Source: Halioglobus sp. (GTDB lineage Bacteria; Pseudomonadota; Gammaproteobacteria; Pseudomonadales; Halieaceae). From it: a stretch of DNA of 45,581 nt. Below are positions 8,086 to 16,065 of the stretch, piece by piece (positions within the stretch are counted from its first letter, which is position 1; each line of letters begins with the position of its first letter). A model generated the notes under the pieces. The model saw nothing but the letters and a program-made list of their open reading frames with translations. It had not been told where the DNA came from and made no database searches. The stretch is from NCBI GenBank assembly GCA_020443325.1, contig JAGRIK010000241.1:1-45581 (forward strand), given 5' to 3'. The translations under genes were made by a program, and so were the position numbers.

Positions 8086-9147
8086 TTAACCCTGTTCCAG
8101 CGCGCGATAGTAGGCGACTGCCTCGCGCATGCCATCCCCGACGGTCCGGATCGGCCTGTAGCCAAAATCCCGCGCGGCGGCGGCACTCGAAACCACTGTG
8201 GAAACAGTGAGCTTGCTCAATTCGTGCGGCGTGAACAGGGGCGGGCGAATGCCAATCCTGAAGTGCAGCCATTGCCAGGCTTTCATCAGGAGCATCAGTG
8301 GCGGCACAGGGATGCTGTATTTGGGGATGCTGTAGCCCAGGCCCTCAAAGAATGGCCGCGCGAACTGGAACATACGGGCCGGGACACCGTCCGAGATAAA
8401 ATAGCCTTTCCCGCACACCGGGCTGCCCGGCACCAACGCACCCGCTGCCAACAGGTGTGCACTGACCAGGTTATCGACATGGACGTGGTCGTGTATGCCG
8501 CCCATTCCGCCGATGCGCGTGACCATCTGCCCCGCCTTCAGTTTTTCGACGAGGATATCCAGCATCAGGCTGCCTCCGGCACCCCAGATGCCATCCGGCC
8601 GCAGGGCACAGGCCAGCAGCCCGCCCGGCGTATTAGCAGCCAGCACCGCCTGCTCTGCGGGAATCTTTGTTTCCTGGTAGACGCTACTGAGACGCGTGGC
8701 ATACGCGGTGTGCTCATCCATGTGCAGGTCTTCTTCGCCATTGAAGCAGGTATCGACAGAGCTTGTGTAGACCAGGCGTTGCACACCCTGCGCCTGGCAC
8801 GCCTGGATAATATTCGTTGTCCCGGTGACATTCACCGCGTAGGCCCGATCGCGATAGGCCGCCGTGACAGCGCTACCGCCCATCGTGGCGATCATCGCAG
8901 CGGTGTGAAATACCGTATTGATACCCGCACACGCCTGCAGCATCTGCGCGGCATTGCGAATATCGCCGGTGACACATTCCAGCTTTGGGTGCTGCAGATC
9001 AAGCGGGGTTTCACGCACCAGCGCGCGGACACGCAGCCCGCGTTGCAACAGCGCCTTTACCAGGTGGCTGCCGACAAATCCTGCCGCTCCCGTCACCAGG
9101 CAGTGACCCAGGTAGGCTGTCGGAGTGCCCTGTGATGGTGAATGCAT
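8086..9147 (-). CDS. NAD-dependent epimerase/3-beta-HSD family protein
   Basis: This 353-residue cytosolic oxidoreductase is an extended short-chain dehydrogenase. The nucleotide-binding motif TGAAGFVGSH (19-28) is at the N-terminus. The catalytic Tyr-Lys pair is in YQETK (Y157, K161), and the serine is probably in VYTSSVD (126-132). The overall pattern (VFHTAA, NVTGTTNIIQAC, HVDNLVSAHLLA) is that of the 3-beta-hydroxysteroid dehydrogenase/isomerase and nucleoside-sugar epimerase group. The substrate could be a sterol, a lipid or a sugar nucleotide and cannot be decided here. AGGA lies 8 nt before the ATG. It diverges from the Tat amidohydrolase gene across a 224-nt regulatory region. Confidence 0.85.
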   Translation of the reverse strand: MHSPSQGTPTAYLGHCLVTGAAGFVGSHLVKALLQRGLRVRALVRETPLDLQHPKLECVTGDIRNAAQMLQACAGINTVFHTAAMIATMGGSAVTAAYRDRAYAVNVTGTTNIIQACQAQGVQRLVYTSSVDTCFNGEEDLHMDEHTAYATRLSSVYQETKIPAEQAVLAANTPGGLLACALRPDGIWGAGGSLMLDILVEKLKAGQMVTRIGGMGGIHDHVHVDNLVSAHLLAAGALVPGSPVCGKGYFISDGVPARMFQFARPFFEGLGYSIPKYSIPVPPLMLLMKAWQWLHFRIGIRPPLFTPHELSKLTVSTVVSSAAAARDFGYRPIRTVGDGMREAVAYYRALEQG

Positions 9148-9260
9148 AGGTAATGTCCTGGTGTATACAGCCAGAGTCGTTTTGATCGTCCGGATAGTCT
9201 GCAGGGTGTGAAAACTGGTGCGTATGCTAATCGAAGATGACAGCAGGTGACACTAATCTC

Positions 9261-9278
9261 GCCCGTGAAATCACGGGC
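9261..9278. promoter_or_regulatory. 18-bp inverted repeat between divergent genes
   Basis: The sequence GCCCGTGAAATCACGGGC has perfect 8-bp arms around a central AA. It lies in the 224-nt region between the divergent epimerase (minus) and amidohydrolase (plus) genes, 93 nt upstream of the latter. Its symmetry suits a dimeric repressor operator, but it could also be a small hairpin. The rest of the intergenic region shows no coding signal. Confidence 0.4.
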
Positions 9279-9371
9279 AGAGACGCTTTGCCAGTTTTCT
9301 GATCTATACTTCAGGCAGAATAAAACCAACAAGTCGTCGTCACGAGGCTTTACACGCAGAGATCGCCCACG

Positions 9372-10634
9372 ATGCCCACTCATCTTCAACGCCGCAGATT
9401 CCTGCAGTTGGCAGCACTCTCAGCCGCAGGCGCCTGCCTGCCCTCGTGCAACAGCGAGGAGCCCGGAGCCCGCTACACCGCTGCGGATATCGCCCGGTTG
9501 GCACAGCAACGACTCCAGGAGGGGGCGCAGTCGGGCCAGGGGCCTTTTGGACCCCTGCGTTTCAAAGGGTATCGCGGCCTCGCCGAACTGCCGTGGTTTG
9601 AGCTCGACGCCAGCGGTGAATTGCGCATTGTGGACCTGGATCTACCCAAAGCCATCGACATGCACTGCCACCTGGGAATGTCGCTGTTGCTGGCGCCCGA
9701 GGTGGACTTGCACCAGCGGACGGAGCGTGTCATTCACCTGCTGGACTGCGATGGCAGCGACCCGGGTTGCGACCTGGACCTGGATGTCTACATCAACCGC
9801 AATTTCAGCGACGAGGCGCTCGACGAACTCTGGTGGGGATCAGCGGCCCAGGGGCTGTGGGGCAGCAAGCGGGCCGTCACACAGACCATTCCCAACCTGT
9901 TGCACGAAATGGACACCTGCAACGTCGAGCGCGCCAGTATTCTGCCGATTGCCTTTGACCTGCCCTTTGGCGACGACCTGACCGAGCGCTGGATTGAGGC
10001 CATCGACACCGCGGGTGCCGGGCAGCGCCTGATACTCGGGTGTTCCGTGCACCCACAGGATCCGGCGCGTTTTACACGGCTGCGCAACTACGCCGCTGCG
10101 GGGGCCCGCATCGTTAAATTTCATCCAACGATGCAGCGCGCGTACCCGGATTCCGATGTCATGATGGAGCTTTACGGTGAGTGTGAGCAGTTGGGGCTCA
10201 TTGTTTTCTTCCACTGCGGCCGCGCCGGCATAGAGCCTGAGTCGACGCACCGCTATGCGCTGCCGCGCCACTACGAGGCGGCGCTGAAGACCTATCCCGG
10301 GATACAGTTCGTGCTGGGCCATTCCGGCGCCCGCGATGTCGCCGAGGCACTCCCGCTGGCGCTGCGCTATAACAACGTGTGGCTGGATACGCACGGACAG
10401 GGCGTCACCACGCTGAATACGATGCTGGAGCGCACCGGCGGTGAGCGCATGTTGTTCGGCACCGACTGGCCGTTCTATCACCTCGCAGCGAGCCTGGCGA
10501 AGCTGCTGATCATTACACAGGACCAGCCCGGCAAACGCCTCGCGCTGCTGCGCGGGAACGCGCAGAAACTCTTGAGCCTCGCACAACCCCATTCAATAGC
10601 GTCAAGCGGGCCGCCCCTGCAGCGGTTGCGCTAA
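9372..10634 (+). CDS. Tat-exported amidohydrolase (Amidohydro_2) lipoprotein
   Basis: This 420-residue protein has a twin-arginine signal (RRRFLQLAA, residues 7-15) followed by a lipobox (LPSC, lipid Cys at 26). It should therefore be exported folded, with its metal loaded, and anchored in a membrane. The metal-dependent hydrolase domain (Amidohydro_2) shows DMHCHLG (H98, H100), KFHPTMQ, FFHCGRAG, LGHSGARD and a terminal FGTDWPFYH with the catalytic aspartate. Relatives hydrolyse or decarboxylate cyclic and aromatic acids; the substrate here is unknown. No strong ribosome-binding site is seen. It is one of only three plus-strand genes and ends 6 nt before the convergent dinB stop. Confidence 0.85.
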   Translation: MPTHLQRRRFLQLAALSAAGACLPSCNSEEPGARYTAADIARLAQQRLQEGAQSGQGPFGPLRFKGYRGLAELPWFELDASGELRIVDLDLPKAIDMHCHLGMSLLLAPEVDLHQRTERVIHLLDCDGSDPGCDLDLDVYINRNFSDEALDELWWGSAAQGLWGSKRAVTQTIPNLLHEMDTCNVERASILPIAFDLPFGDDLTERWIEAIDTAGAGQRLILGCSVHPQDPARFTRLRNYAAAGARIVKFHPTMQRAYPDSDVMMELYGECEQLGLIVFFHCGRAGIEPESTHRYALPRHYEAALKTYPGIQFVLGHSGARDVAEALPLALRYNNVWLDTHGQGVTTLNTMLERTGGERMLFGTDWPFYHLAASLAKLLIITQDQPGKRLALLRGNAQKLLSLAQPHSIASSGPPLQRLR

Positions 10635-10640
10635 TACCGA

Positions 10641-11756
10641 TCAGAAGTCGAATACCCGCTGTTCCCTGATCATCTGGTCCGCGGGCGCACTGGCCTGCTG
10701 CGATTCTGACTCCGCCAGTCCGGACAGCGTGAGCCCGAGCAGGCGGACGCCCGTCGACACCGGAAGCAGTTGCGCCAGCATTTCCCGGCCCATCGCACGA
10801 AAGAGGGTTTTGTCCCCGATATAGTCATCGCGTGACTGGCTGCGCGTGATCTGCCGGAAATCGGCGTACTTCACTTTCAGGGTAACCGTGCGGCCCACCA
10901 CACCGTTTTTCTCGATGCGCGCCCAGGTACTGTCAACGATACGTTCCAGCGCCTCGTAGAGGCCGGTATCTGTGAGCAGGTCTTCACTGTAGGTTTGTTC
11001 CCGGCCGACAGATTTGCGAGTACGGTTGGGTTTGACCTGCCTGTGATCCACACCGCGGGCCGCGTGGTACAGGTAGTGCGCAGATTTGCCGAAGTGCTCG
11101 ACCATGAATTCCATGGTCTGCGCGCGCAGGTCGGCGCCGAGTTGAATCCCGAGCCCCGCCATACGCTCAGCCGTCTTCGGCCCTACCCCGTAAAAGCGCC
11201 GCACCGGCAGTGAGGCGACGAAGTCGGCGCCTTCGTGGGGGCGGATCACAAAAATGCCGTCAGGCTTGTTCTGGTCTGAGGCGATCTTCGCCAGGAACTT
11301 GTTATAGCTCACACCGGCACTGGCGGTGAGATTCGTCTCCTCGCGGATCGCGCGGCGGATCAGTTGCGCGGTGCCCACGGCGCTGCCCACCTGCTGTTTA
11401 TCCTGCGTTACATCGAGGTAGGCTTCGTCCAGTGACAGCGGCTCGACCAGGTCACTGTAGCGGGAAAAAATCTGTCGTATCTGCTGCGACACAGCGCGGT
11501 ACACCTCAAAGCGCGGCGGCACAAACTGCAGCGCCGGGCAGCGCCGCGCAGCCGTCACAGAGGGCATCGCAGAGCGCACACCGAACGCCCTGGCCTCATA
11601 GCTTGCGGCGGCCACAACGCCGCGCTGCGCAGAACCGCCCACTGCCACCGGCTTGCCGCGCAGCGCCGGATCGTCGCGCTGCTCCACACTGGCGAAAAAG
11701 GCATCCATATCGATGTGGATGATCTTACGGTCGGGCTGGTCGCTGGCTTCCGTCAT
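10641..11756 (-). CDS. dinB: DNA polymerase IV (Y family)
   Basis: This 371-residue translesion polymerase has the Y-family catalytic signatures IDMDAFFASVE (D16, D18) and SLDEAYLD (D110, E111). A GVGPKTAERMAGLGI helix-hairpin-helix segment and the little-finger domain with KSVGREQTYSEDL follow. It copies past DNA lesions at low fidelity. The C-terminus ends MIREQRVFDF; the final hydrophobic residues resemble a beta-clamp binding peptide. The ATG at 11756 fits the family start; an open upstream extension to 11972 overlaps the transglutaminase gene and is unlikely. It lies 28 nt after that gene and is probably cotranscribed. No LexA box is evident before it. Confidence 0.95.
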   Translation of the reverse strand: MTEASDQPDRKIIHIDMDAFFASVEQRDDPALRGKPVAVGGSAQRGVVAAASYEARAFGVRSAMPSVTAARRCPALQFVPPRFEVYRAVSQQIRQIFSRYSDLVEPLSLDEAYLDVTQDKQQVGSAVGTAQLIRRAIREETNLTASAGVSYNKFLAKIASDQNKPDGIFVIRPHEGADFVASLPVRRFYGVGPKTAERMAGLGIQLGADLRAQTMEFMVEHFGKSAHYLYHAARGVDHRQVKPNRTRKSVGREQTYSEDLLTDTGLYEALERIVDSTWARIEKNGVVGRTVTLKVKYADFRQITRSQSRDDYIGDKTLFRAMGREMLAQLLPVSTGVRLLGLTLSGLAESESQQASAPADQMIREQRVFDF

Positions 11757-11784
11757 GACGCGAATACGAATTCCCGGGTAACAT

Positions 11785-12591
11785 CTACCCGCCCTGCCCG
11801 TATCCTGGCTCCTGGCGCACAACGCTGACTCGCTGTTCGATGGGGAACAGCGCAGGGCCAAACTGATTATAGATGGCGACATCGGCCGCATCCCGGCCGT
11901 AGCCAATCGCCACATAGCCACCGGGCACCCCGTGCTGGGTGGCATCGAAGGAGTACCAGCGGCCACCCACAAAGGCTTCGAACCACGCGTGCAGATCCAT
12001 CGGCTTCAGCCCGTGTAGGTAGCCGACGACCATGCGTGCCGGAATACTCAGGCTGCGGCACAGCGCTATCCCGAGATGGGACAGGTCGCGACACACACCC
12101 CACTGGCGCGCATTGACTTCAATCGCCGACACATGTGTTTCGCCGCTGTACGGTTCAAAACGAATCGTGTCGCGCAACCAGGCCTCGATAGCAGCAACCT
12201 GGTTGTAGCCGGGTAACTGGCCGGCCGTGATCTCACTTGCCATCTGCCCAAACCGATCGGATTCACAATACCGGCTGGGCAACAAATAGCAGAATATGGC
12301 ATCGGGCAGGTTCTGGACTTCGACAAACGGCGCATCCGGCGCTTGATCCACCGTGTCCGATATCATCACCTCAGCCTCGGTGTGCACGCGAAATGTGCCG
12401 GGAGGGGCGACGAGGCGCTGGCACAGGTTGCCGTAACCGTCGGTAAACTCGATGACCGGGACACTGGGTGTCAACCGGTATTGCTCGCTGGCAATCCACT
12501 GCTGGGCGCCGCTGCGCGGCCGCAGCATCATCACCAGCGGCGTTGGCACCTCGATGTCGAATACGAGGTCACAAGCTGTATTCACCCACAT
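11785..12591 (-). CDS. Transglutaminase-like cysteine protease family protein
   Basis: This 268-residue cytosolic protein has a transglutaminase-like papain-fold domain. The catalytic triad is readable as C167 (WGVCRDLSH), H201 (MDLHAWFEAF) and D216 (YSFDATQH). The N-terminal half is a beta-rich region typical of the bacterial transglutaminase-like N-terminal family. Such proteins cleave or modify amide bonds, and their substrates are mostly unknown. The ATG at 12591 is preceded by AGGAG with 7-nt spacing, which rules out the TTG two codons upstream. dinB follows 28 nt downstream; tex lies upstream across a 91-nt gap. Confidence 0.88.
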   Translation of the reverse strand: MWVNTACDLVFDIEVPTPLVMMLRPRSGAQQWIASEQYRLTPSVPVIEFTDGYGNLCQRLVAPPGTFRVHTEAEVMISDTVDQAPDAPFVEVQNLPDAIFCYLLPSRYCESDRFGQMASEITAGQLPGYNQVAAIEAWLRDTIRFEPYSGETHVSAIEVNARQWGVCRDLSHLGIALCRSLSIPARMVVGYLHGLKPMDLHAWFEAFVGGRWYSFDATQHGVPGGYVAIGYGRDAADVAIYNQFGPALFPIEQRVSVVRQEPGYGQGG

Positions 12592-12636
12592 TCCCAAACT
12601 CCTGATTTACACCGTTCGAGGACAGTATGCACCATT

Positions 12637-12665
12637 GCAGGGTACGAAACGGCATCGCACCCTGC
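12637..12665. terminator. Weak hairpin after tex
   Basis: GCAGGGT (12637-12643) pairs with ACCCTGC (12659-12665) around a 15-nt loop, inside the gap between the tex stop and the transglutaminase start. No T run follows on the minus strand, so it is a weak terminator or a structured RNA element at best. Confidence 0.25.
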
Positions 12666-12682
12666 CCCCGGGCGAAACCGCC

Positions 12683-15016
12683 TCAGGGTTTTTGTTTTGC
12701 CCTGGCGAAAGCGGCGGCAAATGCGCCCTCGGGCGCTTTTTCCGGCTTGCGCGGCGTGGCTGCCGCCCCACTGCGCCGGGACGATCGATTATCCGGCTGG
12801 CCGCGTTGATGCCTGTCCTTGCCCCGGGGCTGGTCGTCCCCGGCGCTGTCCGTCAAGCGCATACTCAATGCGATGCGCTGGCGCGGCACATCGACCTCCA
12901 TCACCTTTACCTTGACGATATCACCGGCCTTGGCCGCGTCGCGCGGATCCTTGATAAATTTCTCCGACATCGCCGAAATATGCACGAGGCCATCCTGGTG
13001 CACGCCGACATCCACAAAGGCCCCAAAACTGGTGACATTGGTGACGGTCCCCTCCAGGATCATATCCACCCGCAGGTCGGTTATTTTTTCAATGCCGTCC
13101 TGCAACCTGGCCGTCTTGAACTCCGGTCGCGGATCACGGCCCGGCTTGTCCAGTTCCCTGAGAATATCGGTTATGGTGGGCAGCCCGACTGTCTCTGTCA
13201 CATAGTCTGCCGCGTTGACGCTGCGCAGGAACGTGCTGTCGCCGATCAGGCTGCGGACCTCCCGCTGGCTGGATGCCGCGATAGCCTCCACCACGCTGTA
13301 GGACTCCGGGTGCACGGCTGAGCCATCCAACGGGTTGTCGCCACCCATCACACGCAGGAAACCGGCCGCCTGCTGGTACGTTTTCTCGCCCATCCCGCTC
13401 ACCTGCAGGAGCGTTTTGCGATCGGCGAACTTACCCTTTGCATCGCGCAGAGCGACGATATTGTCCGCGATGCGCTGGCTCAATCCCGATACGCGGGTGA
13501 GCAGGGGGGCGGAAGCGGTATTCAGGTCGACGCCAACCGCGTTGACACAGTCCTCCACCACTGCATTGAGCTGGCGGCCCAGTTGAACCTGGCTGACATC
13601 GTGCTGGTACTGCCCGACACCGATGGACTTTGGATCGATCTTCACCAGTTCCGCCAGCGGATCCTGCAGGCGCCTGGCGATAGAAACCGCGCCGCGGATG
13701 GTGACATCGAGATCGGGGAATTCCCGTGCGGCGAATTCGGATGCAGAGTAGATTGAGGCGCCGGCTTCATTCACCATTACCCGGCGAACATCCAGTTCGG
13801 GGTGTGCCCCGAGCAATTCAGCCACGAAGCGATCAGTCTCCCGGCTGCCTGTGCCATTGCCGATGCTGATCAACCTGATGTCGTGCTTTTCAATCATCGA
13901 CAGCAGCAGGGCGGCGGCCTCGCGGGTTTTATTCTGCGGCGGCGTCGGGAAAATAGTCCCGTGATCCAGCACTTTTCCGGTAGCATCCACCACCGCCATT
14001 TTTACGCCGGTGCGCAGGCCGGGGTCCAGGCCGATGGTGGCTTTGGGACCGGCCGGTGCCGCCAGCAATAAATCCTTGAGGTTGCTGCCGAACACCCTGA
14101 TGGCCTCGAGTTCGGCCCGCTCGCGCAACTGGGTAAGCAGGTCCGACTGCAAGTGTGTGAGCAGCTTGACGCGCCAGGTCCAGCGCACCACTTCAGCCAG
14201 CCACGTATCTGCCGCACGACCCTTTTGTTCTACTCGCCAGTGCGAGGCAATCATCGCCTCGCAGGGGTGCGCATCCAGTGCTGTCTCTTCCACCGACATA
14301 CGCAGGTCGAGCGTCAGCACGCCCTCGCTGCGACCGCGAAACATCGCCAGCGCGCGATGCGACGGCGTGGTTTTAAAAGCTTCAGTGTGCTCAAAGTAGT
14401 CACTGAACTTCGCGCCTTCATCCGCTTTGCCGGGGACCAGCCGCGCGGCCAACAGGCTCTCGTCCTGTAAAAACTCACGCAAGCGGGCCAGCAGGTCGGC
14501 GTCTTCTGCAAAACGCTCCATCAATATTTGCTTTGCGCCATCCAGCGCCGCTTTCGCATCGGTAATCCCGGCGTCCACGTTGAGGTAGTCCTGGGCCACG
14601 ACCTGGGGATCGAGCCCGGGATCCTGAAACAACAGGTCCGCGAGCGGCTCGAGGCCGGCCTCGCGCGCAATCATGGCCTTGGTGCGTCGTTTGGGCTTGA
14701 AGGGCAGGTAGAGATCTTCCAGGCGACTCTTGGTATCCGCGCTGCGGATGTCTCCCTCCAGCGCGGGCGTCAGTTTGCCCTGCTCAGAGATGCTGGCCAG
14801 AATGGTCGTGCGACGCTCTTCCATCTCGCGCAGATAGCGCAGGCGCTCTTCCAGTTGTCGCATCTGGGTATCGTCCAGCCCGCCAGTCACCTCCTTGCGG
14901 TACCGCGAGATAAACGGCACCGTGGCACCCTCATCGAGCAGTGCCACCGCTGCGACGACCTGTTTTTCGTGAACGGCGAGTTCTTCCGCCAACAGCCGGG
15001 AAATGGATTGAGTCAT
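12683..15016 (-). CDS. tex: Tex family RNA-binding transcription accessory protein
   Basis: This 777-residue protein matches Tex/YhgF along its whole length. The N-terminal helical domain starts MTQSISRLLAEEL and contains VPFISRYRKEVTGGLDD. A YqgF-like RNase H-fold domain has TIGLDPGLRTGVKMAVVD. Helix-hairpin-helix repeats are seen around NTASAPLLTRVSGLSQRIA and FADRKTLLQVSGMG. A C-terminal S1 RNA-binding domain (about 650-721) includes GTVTNVTSFGAFVDVG and GLVHISAMS. A basic, low-complexity tail of about 56 residues follows. Tex is a conserved nucleic-acid-binding factor of transcription; its precise function varies between species. The coiled-coil protein gene lies 139 nt upstream. The ribosome-binding site is weak. 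Confidence 0.96.
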   Translation of the reverse strand: MTQSISRLLAEELAVHEKQVVAAVALLDEGATVPFISRYRKEVTGGLDDTQMRQLEERLRYLREMEERRTTILASISEQGKLTPALEGDIRSADTKSRLEDLYLPFKPKRRTKAMIAREAGLEPLADLLFQDPGLDPQVVAQDYLNVDAGITDAKAALDGAKQILMERFAEDADLLARLREFLQDESLLAARLVPGKADEGAKFSDYFEHTEAFKTTPSHRALAMFRGRSEGVLTLDLRMSVEETALDAHPCEAMIASHWRVEQKGRAADTWLAEVVRWTWRVKLLTHLQSDLLTQLRERAELEAIRVFGSNLKDLLLAAPAGPKATIGLDPGLRTGVKMAVVDATGKVLDHGTIFPTPPQNKTREAAALLLSMIEKHDIRLISIGNGTGSRETDRFVAELLGAHPELDVRRVMVNEAGASIYSASEFAAREFPDLDVTIRGAVSIARRLQDPLAELVKIDPKSIGVGQYQHDVSQVQLGRQLNAVVEDCVNAVGVDLNTASAPLLTRVSGLSQRIADNIVALRDAKGKFADRKTLLQVSGMGEKTYQQAAGFLRVMGGDNPLDGSAVHPESYSVVEAIAASSQREVRSLIGDSTFLRSVNAADYVTETVGLPTITDILRELDKPGRDPRPEFKTARLQDGIEKITDLRVDMILEGTVTNVTSFGAFVDVGVHQDGLVHISAMSEKFIKDPRDAAKAGDIVKVKVMEVDVPRQRIALSMRLTDSAGDDQPRGKDRHQRGQPDNRSSRRSGAAATPRKPEKAPEGAFAAAFARAKQKP

Positions 15017-15141
15017 GAAGGGTGAAGTTCCTGCGGAGTATCCGGGGAGGACGCATGTGCATCCCCGTGGTAACTATCCTGGGTGTTTGGGAATCGGATC
15101 GGGTACCGGCGGCCCGCAGGCAGCACTGGCACCCGACCGGG

Positions 15142-15158
15142 TAAGGGCTGCGCCCTTA
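15142..15158. terminator. Hairpin at the coiled-coil gene stop codon
   Basis: TAAGGGC (15142-15148) pairs with GCCCTTA (15152-15158) around a 3-nt loop, overlapping the stop codon of the coiled-coil gene. It lacks a T tail. It may attenuate readthrough into tex or protect the mRNA 3' end. Confidence 0.3.
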
Positions 15159-15695
15159 AGCGGCAGCGGCCTCGGTCTCTTCCTCGGTCTCAGCGGGCTC
15201 GAGCTCCGCGAGTTTGGCTTCCAGTTCCTTGACCCTGGCCTGCAGTTCAGCATTCTCAGCCTTGGTTTTGTTCAGCGTTTTCTGCATCAGGGCATTCGCT
15301 GCGGTCTTTTCTGCCAGTTTCTTTTTGTTCGCGTCCAGGTTCTTTTTCATTGCAGCGGCATCGTACTGCTTCAGCGCTTTCACTTCTGCACGCTCTTCCG
15401 CCAGGTTTTTCTGTAACTCCTTGATACGCTTCTTCTGGGAGTCAACTTCGGCAGTCATGTTGTCGCAGCGATTATGCAGCTCGCGATTGAGCTGTTCGAC
15501 GCGCTTGTTGGCCGAGGCTTCCGCCGATTGCGAGGTCAGTTGTGCCAGTTGCTTGGCGATGACTTCCTGCTGTTCTTCATGCTTTTTGAGATGCGCTTCG
15601 ATTTCCGCAGATTTGGCATCCAGTTGTGCCTGGTACTGGGCACGGAGGTTGTCTTCCAGTTCGATAATTTTTTCCAGTTTTTGTGCTGTAAGCAT
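15156..15695 (-). CDS. Coiled-coil protein of unknown function
   Basis: This 179-residue protein is almost entirely predicted coiled coil. It is rich in Lys, Glu, Ala, Gln and Leu with heptad spacing (LEDNLRAQYQAQLDAKSAEI, VKELEAKLAELEPAET), and ends in an acidic Glu/Ala tail. It has no signal peptide or membrane segment, so it is probably cytoplasmic and oligomeric. I do not recognise a named family. AGGA lies 8 nt before the ATG. Its 5' leader is about 90 nt and contains a strong hairpin (15753-15786). It diverges from the patatin gene. Confidence 0.75.
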   Translation of the reverse strand: MLTAQKLEKIIELEDNLRAQYQAQLDAKSAEIEAHLKKHEEQQEVIAKQLAQLTSQSAEASANKRVEQLNRELHNRCDNMTAEVDSQKKRIKELQKNLAEERAEVKALKQYDAAAMKKNLDANKKKLAEKTAANALMQKTLNKTKAENAELQARVKELEAKLAELEPAETEEETEAAAA

Positions 15696-16065
15696 TCAGT
15701 CTGTCCTGCGAGGTTTCAATTCAGGGAGTGGAATCGATAGGGTTGATTGATTTTTTTCACACCAGCGGATCGCAGGTGGTGAAAAAGTGCGCGCACTATA
15801 CACTAAAAAGCGGAGTTTTTGGAGGGTTCATGAATAATTCACACTGCCCGGTATTGCCGGGGCGGGTATGGCCGCAGTAAATCCACACTTTTTGTGGGCA
15901 CGAACTGAGAACGGCCGCTCCGATGCCATCACCGCTCTCTGGCACCTCCCGTGCGCCCGGGCTATGATGGCTCCACGCCCGACAGGTCCGGATTCCGCCT
16001 GACGGGTGCAGAATCCCGCCCAGCGTGCCGCGCACGGCGCGCCAGAAACCAAGTTCAAGAGACCC
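15696..16065. other. 370-nt divergent intergenic region
   Basis: This gap separates the minus-strand coiled-coil gene from the plus-strand patatin gene. It holds a hairpin (15753-15786), a 12-bp palindrome AGTGCGCGCACT (15786-15797) and a minus-strand -10 element TATAGT (15800-15795). A 16-codon plus-strand ORF with GGAGG 4 nt before its ATG spans 15830-15880. A CCACActtttTGTGG mini-hairpin lies just after that ORF. The remaining 150 nt before the patatin start shows nothing I can name. Confidence 0.5.
15753..15786 (-). promoter_or_regulatory. 5'-leader stem-loop of the coiled-coil gene
   Basis: TTTTTCACACC (15753-15763) pairs with GGTGGTGAAAAA (15775-15786) with one bulge, and inner GCG/CGC pairs extend the stem. 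If transcription starts near 15788, as the TATAGT at 15795-15800 suggests, this stem-loop sits at the extreme 5' end of the coiled-coil mRNA. It could stabilise the transcript or bind a protein. The same symmetry could act as a DNA operator. Confidence 0.4.

Noticed and set aside
8053..9135. A 360-codon plus-strand ORF opposite the epimerase gene
   Set aside because: It mirrors the epimerase gene and shows His/Arg/Gln-rich shadow composition without domains.
11757..11972. Longer dinB start at 11972
   Set aside because: The extra 72 residues overlap the transglutaminase gene and do not resemble any DinB N-terminus.
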